64,000 nucleotides of DNA from Auanema rhodensis. Lineage: Eukaryota; Nematoda; Chromadorea; Rhabditida; Rhabditidae. The notes under the pieces were generated by a model. It saw nothing but the letters and a program-made list of their open reading frames with translations, was not told where the DNA came from and searched no databases. Location of the stretch: the NCBI GenBank assembly GCA_964057225.1, contig OZ059900.1, forward strand, positions 3,358,501 through 3,422,500. The letters run 5' to 3'. This document shows, piece by piece, positions 61,601-64,000 of the stretch; position 1 is the first letter of the stretch; each line of letters begins with the position of its first letter. A program made the translations under genes and the position numbers.

Positions 61601-64000
61601 TTCTATTTTCGACCTTTTTTGATCAAAATGAATAAATATCAGTGCAAACTCGTAAAAATAAACTTATTTCGTGTATTGTGTGTTTGATTCTCGAATCTCA
61701 CCGAATATGATCAAAATTTACGAGTATTACAGATTTTGTACCAAAAATCGGTGAGTATATGGTGTTAAAGGCATAAAAACGACCATACTTAGTGTAGTAA
61801 TGCTATTTGAGCGAAAATCAGTATTTAAACATCACTAGCGTTTAATTGATGACTTTTGTTGTTATAGACAATAAAACTATGCTTCTGATCATATATATGA
61901 GCGATTTAGCCCAATTCGACTCAAAACTCGGAAAATTCAAAAATTCTTTCTATTTTCGACCTTTTTTGATGAAAATGAATATATATCAGTGTAAACTCAT
62001 AAAAATAGACTGATTTTGTGTATTGTGTGTTTGATTCTCAAATCTTAACAAATATGATCAAATTTTACGAGTATTACAGATTTTGTACCAAAAATCGGTG
62101 AGTATATGGTGTTAAAGGCATAAAAACGACCATACTTAGTGTAGTAATGCTATTTGAGCGAAAATCAGTATTTAAACATCACTAGCGTTTAATTGATGAT
62201 TTTTGTTGTCATAGACAATAAAACTATGCTTCTGATCATATATATGAGCGATTTAGCCAAATTAGACTCAAAACTCGGAAATTTCAAAAATTCTTTCTAT
62301 TTTCGACCTTTTTTGATCAAAATGAATATATATCAGTGCAAGCTCATAAAAATAGACTGATTTTGTGTATTGTATGTATGATTCTCAAATCTTAACGAAT
62401 ATGATCAAAATTTACAAGTATTACAGATTTTGTACCAAAAATCGGTGAGTATATGGTGTTAAAGGCATAAAAACGACCATACTTAGTGTAGTAATGCTAC
62501 TTGAGCGAAAATCAGTATTTAAATATCACTAGCGTTTAATTGATGACTTTTGTTGTTATAGACAGTAAAACTATGCTTTTGATCATATATATGAGCGATT
62601 TAGCCCAATTGGACTCAAAACTCGGAAAATTCAAAAATTCTTTCTATTTTCGACCTTTTTTGATCAAAATAAATAAATATCAGTGCAAACTCATAAAAAT
62701 AGACTTATTTCGTGTATTATGTGTTTGATTCTCGAAACTTAACGAATATGATCAAAATTTACAAGTATTACAGATTTTGTACCAAAAATCGGTGAGTATA
62801 TGGTGTTAAAGGCATAAAAACGACCATACTTAGTGTAGTAATGCTATTTGAGCGAAAATCAGTATTTAAACATCACTAGCGTTTAATTAATGACTTTTGT
62901 TGTTATAGACAATAAAACTATGTTTTTGATCATATATATGAGCGATTTAGCCCAATTGGACTCAAAACTCGGAAAATTCAAAAATTCTTTCTATTTTCGA
63001 CCTTTTTTGATCAAAATGAATAAATATCAGTGCAAACTCATAAAAATAGACTTATTTCGTGTATTATGTGTTTGATTCTCGAATCTTAACGAATATGATC
63101 AAAATTTACAAGTATTACAGATTTTGTACCAAAAATCGGTGAGTATATGGTGTTAAAGGCATAAAAACGACCATACTTAGTGTAGTAATGCTATTTGAGT
63201 GAAATTCAGTGATTTAAACATTATTAGTGTATATTTGAAGACTTTTGTTATCATAGACAATAAAACTATGCTTTTGATCATATATATGAGCGATTTAGCC
63301 AAATTGGACTCAAAACTCGGAAATTTCAAAAATTCTTTCTATTTTCGATCTTTTTTGATCAAAATGAATAAATATCAGTGCAAACTTGTAAAAATAGACT
63401 TATTTCGTGTATTATGTGTTTGATTCTCGAATCTTAACGAATATGATCAAAATTTACAAGTATTACAGATTTTGTACCAAAAATCGGTGAGTATATGGTG
63501 TTAAAGGCATAAAAACGACCATACTTAGTGTAGTATTGCTATTTGAGCGAAAATCAGTATTTAAACATCACTAGCGTTTAATTGATGATTTTTGTTGTCA
63601 TAGACAATAAAACTATGCTTCTGATCATATATATGAGCGATTTAGCCAAATTAGACTCAAAACTCGGAAATTTCAAAAATTCTTTCTATTTTCGACCTTT
63701 TTTGATCAAAATGAATATATATCAGTGCAAGCTCATAAAAATAGACTGATTTTGTGTATTGTATGTTTGATTCTCAAATCTTAACGAATATGATCAAAAT
63801 TTACAAGTATTACAGATTTTGTACCAAAAATCGGTGAGTATATGGTGTTAAAGGCATAAAAACGACCATACTTAGTGTAGTAATGCTACTTGAGCGAAAA
63901 TCAGTATTTAAACATCACTAGCGTTTAATTGATGATTTTTGTTGTCATAGACAATGAAACTATGCTTCTGATCATATATATGAGCGATTTAGCCAAATTA
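58681..64000 (+). repeat. Mosaic satellite to window end, partly repeating 52.8-55.3 kb
   Basis: About 15 monomers with no gene. 61.75-62.45 kb matches 53.07-53.77 kb at an offset of 8682 bp (AATTCGACTC with TGATGAAAATGAA, then GTATGTATGATTC). 63.2 kb to the end matches 54.5-55.3 kb at 8681 bp, including TGTAGTATTGC (63529). CCATACATAGTG recurs at 60394, 61088 and 61435. Private changes include AATAAAGATATATCAG near 59892, AAAAATTATTTCTATTTTC near 60552 and GATCAAACTTTACG near 61016. The array continues past the window end. Confidence 0.85.

Larger units (their letters stand above)
22102..64000 (+). repeat. Satellite array block 4, plus orientation, about 120 monomers
   Basis: From J3 to the end of the window every monomer is in plus orientation with no further switch. 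The first 2.7 kb belongs to segmental copy B. From 24840 the monomers carry new variants: GAATGTATATCAG from about 25152, AATAAATATCAG from about 25500, GACTTATTTCGTG tails, TGATTCTCGAATC, AATCTCACCGAAT, and a third central cassette. The block is a mosaic of nested higher-order repeats listed separately. It has no non-satellite insertion, gene, promoter or RNA gene that I can support. Confidence 0.97.

Noticed and set aside
25368-63423. Repeated open frames of 61-75 codons, one per monomer, on the + strand
   Set aside because: They lie at the same phase of every satellite unit. Many need TTG or GTG as the start; with ATG only they are about 61 codons. In most left-hand monomers the frame stops at 54 codons because the tail reads GACTGA instead of GACTTA. 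Substitutions change residues (K/Q, D/G, N/K, P/S) with no sign of synonymous bias, and 347 is not a multiple of 3, so frames cannot join. I saw no promoter or domain.
1-64000. CRISPR-like regular repetition
   Set aside because: The period is 347 bp with no unique spacers; repeats are directly adjacent and no cas gene is present.
1-64000. CENP-B box
   Set aside because: I compared the CG-containing motifs (TTTTCGACCTTTTTT, GATTTCGTGTATTG, AATCGGTGAG) with the pattern NTTCGNNNNANNCGGGN. None has the CGGG half at the right spacing.
1-64000. TATA-like (ATATATAT) and AATAAA motifs as promoter and polyadenylation signals
   Set aside because: They occur in every AT-rich monomer by composition and are not arranged around any coding region.
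1-64000. Assignment to a named satellite family of similar length (for example clover or beetle 350-360-bp satellites)
   Set aside because: Length alone is not evidence, and I cannot confirm sequence identity to any named family without a database search.

Overview
The whole 64 kb window is one uninterrupted satellite DNA array, and I see no gene in it. The repeat unit is an AT-rich monomer (about 30% GC in the 300 bases I counted) of 347 or 348 bp, present in roughly 184 copies. I found no transposon, unique spacer, rRNA, tRNA, telomeric repeat, microsatellite or CRISPR array. The unit length, about two nucleosomes, and the array purity point to centromeric or other constitutive heterochromatin of a eukaryote. 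Variation between copies is concentrated at CpG positions that become TpG or CpA, which fits a host that methylates CpG (for example a plant or a vertebrate). I cannot name the species or the satellite family from sequence alone.

Monomer orientation is defined here by the motif GACCATACTTAGTG reading on the + strand. The array has four orientation blocks: 1-4294 (-), 4299-8853 (+), 8854-22097 (-) and 22102-64000 (+). The three switch points lie near 4297, 8854 and 22100. The first and third are the same breakpoint, present twice because a segment of about 7 kb (1-7036) recurs almost perfectly at 17804-24839, exactly 17,803 bp away. That duplicate carries with it an inversion junction and a monomer with a net 24-bp deletion.

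From about 24.84 kb onward the array changes character. Monomer variants absent to the left appear (AATAAATATCAG, GACTTATTTCG, a third haplotype of the central cassette). The right part is a patchwork of nested higher-order repeats with offsets of 694, 1043, 2085, 2779/2780, 3127, 6602, 9728, 15286 and 17371 bp, all close to whole multiples of the monomer. The left (-) block also holds a 694-bp dimer and a 1737-bp pentamer repeat. A small patch near 41 kb has many private substitutions and looks less homogenised.

Short open frames of 54-101 codons recur once per monomer. They are a by-product of the repeat: 347 is not a multiple of 3, many copies need TTG or GTG as a start, and substitutions change amino acids freely. 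No gene interplay can be described. The biology here is repeat turnover: unequal exchange, segmental duplication, inversion, and gene conversion of short cassettes. All coordinates of higher-order copies come from comparison by eye, and ends are accurate to a few tens of bases unless stated.
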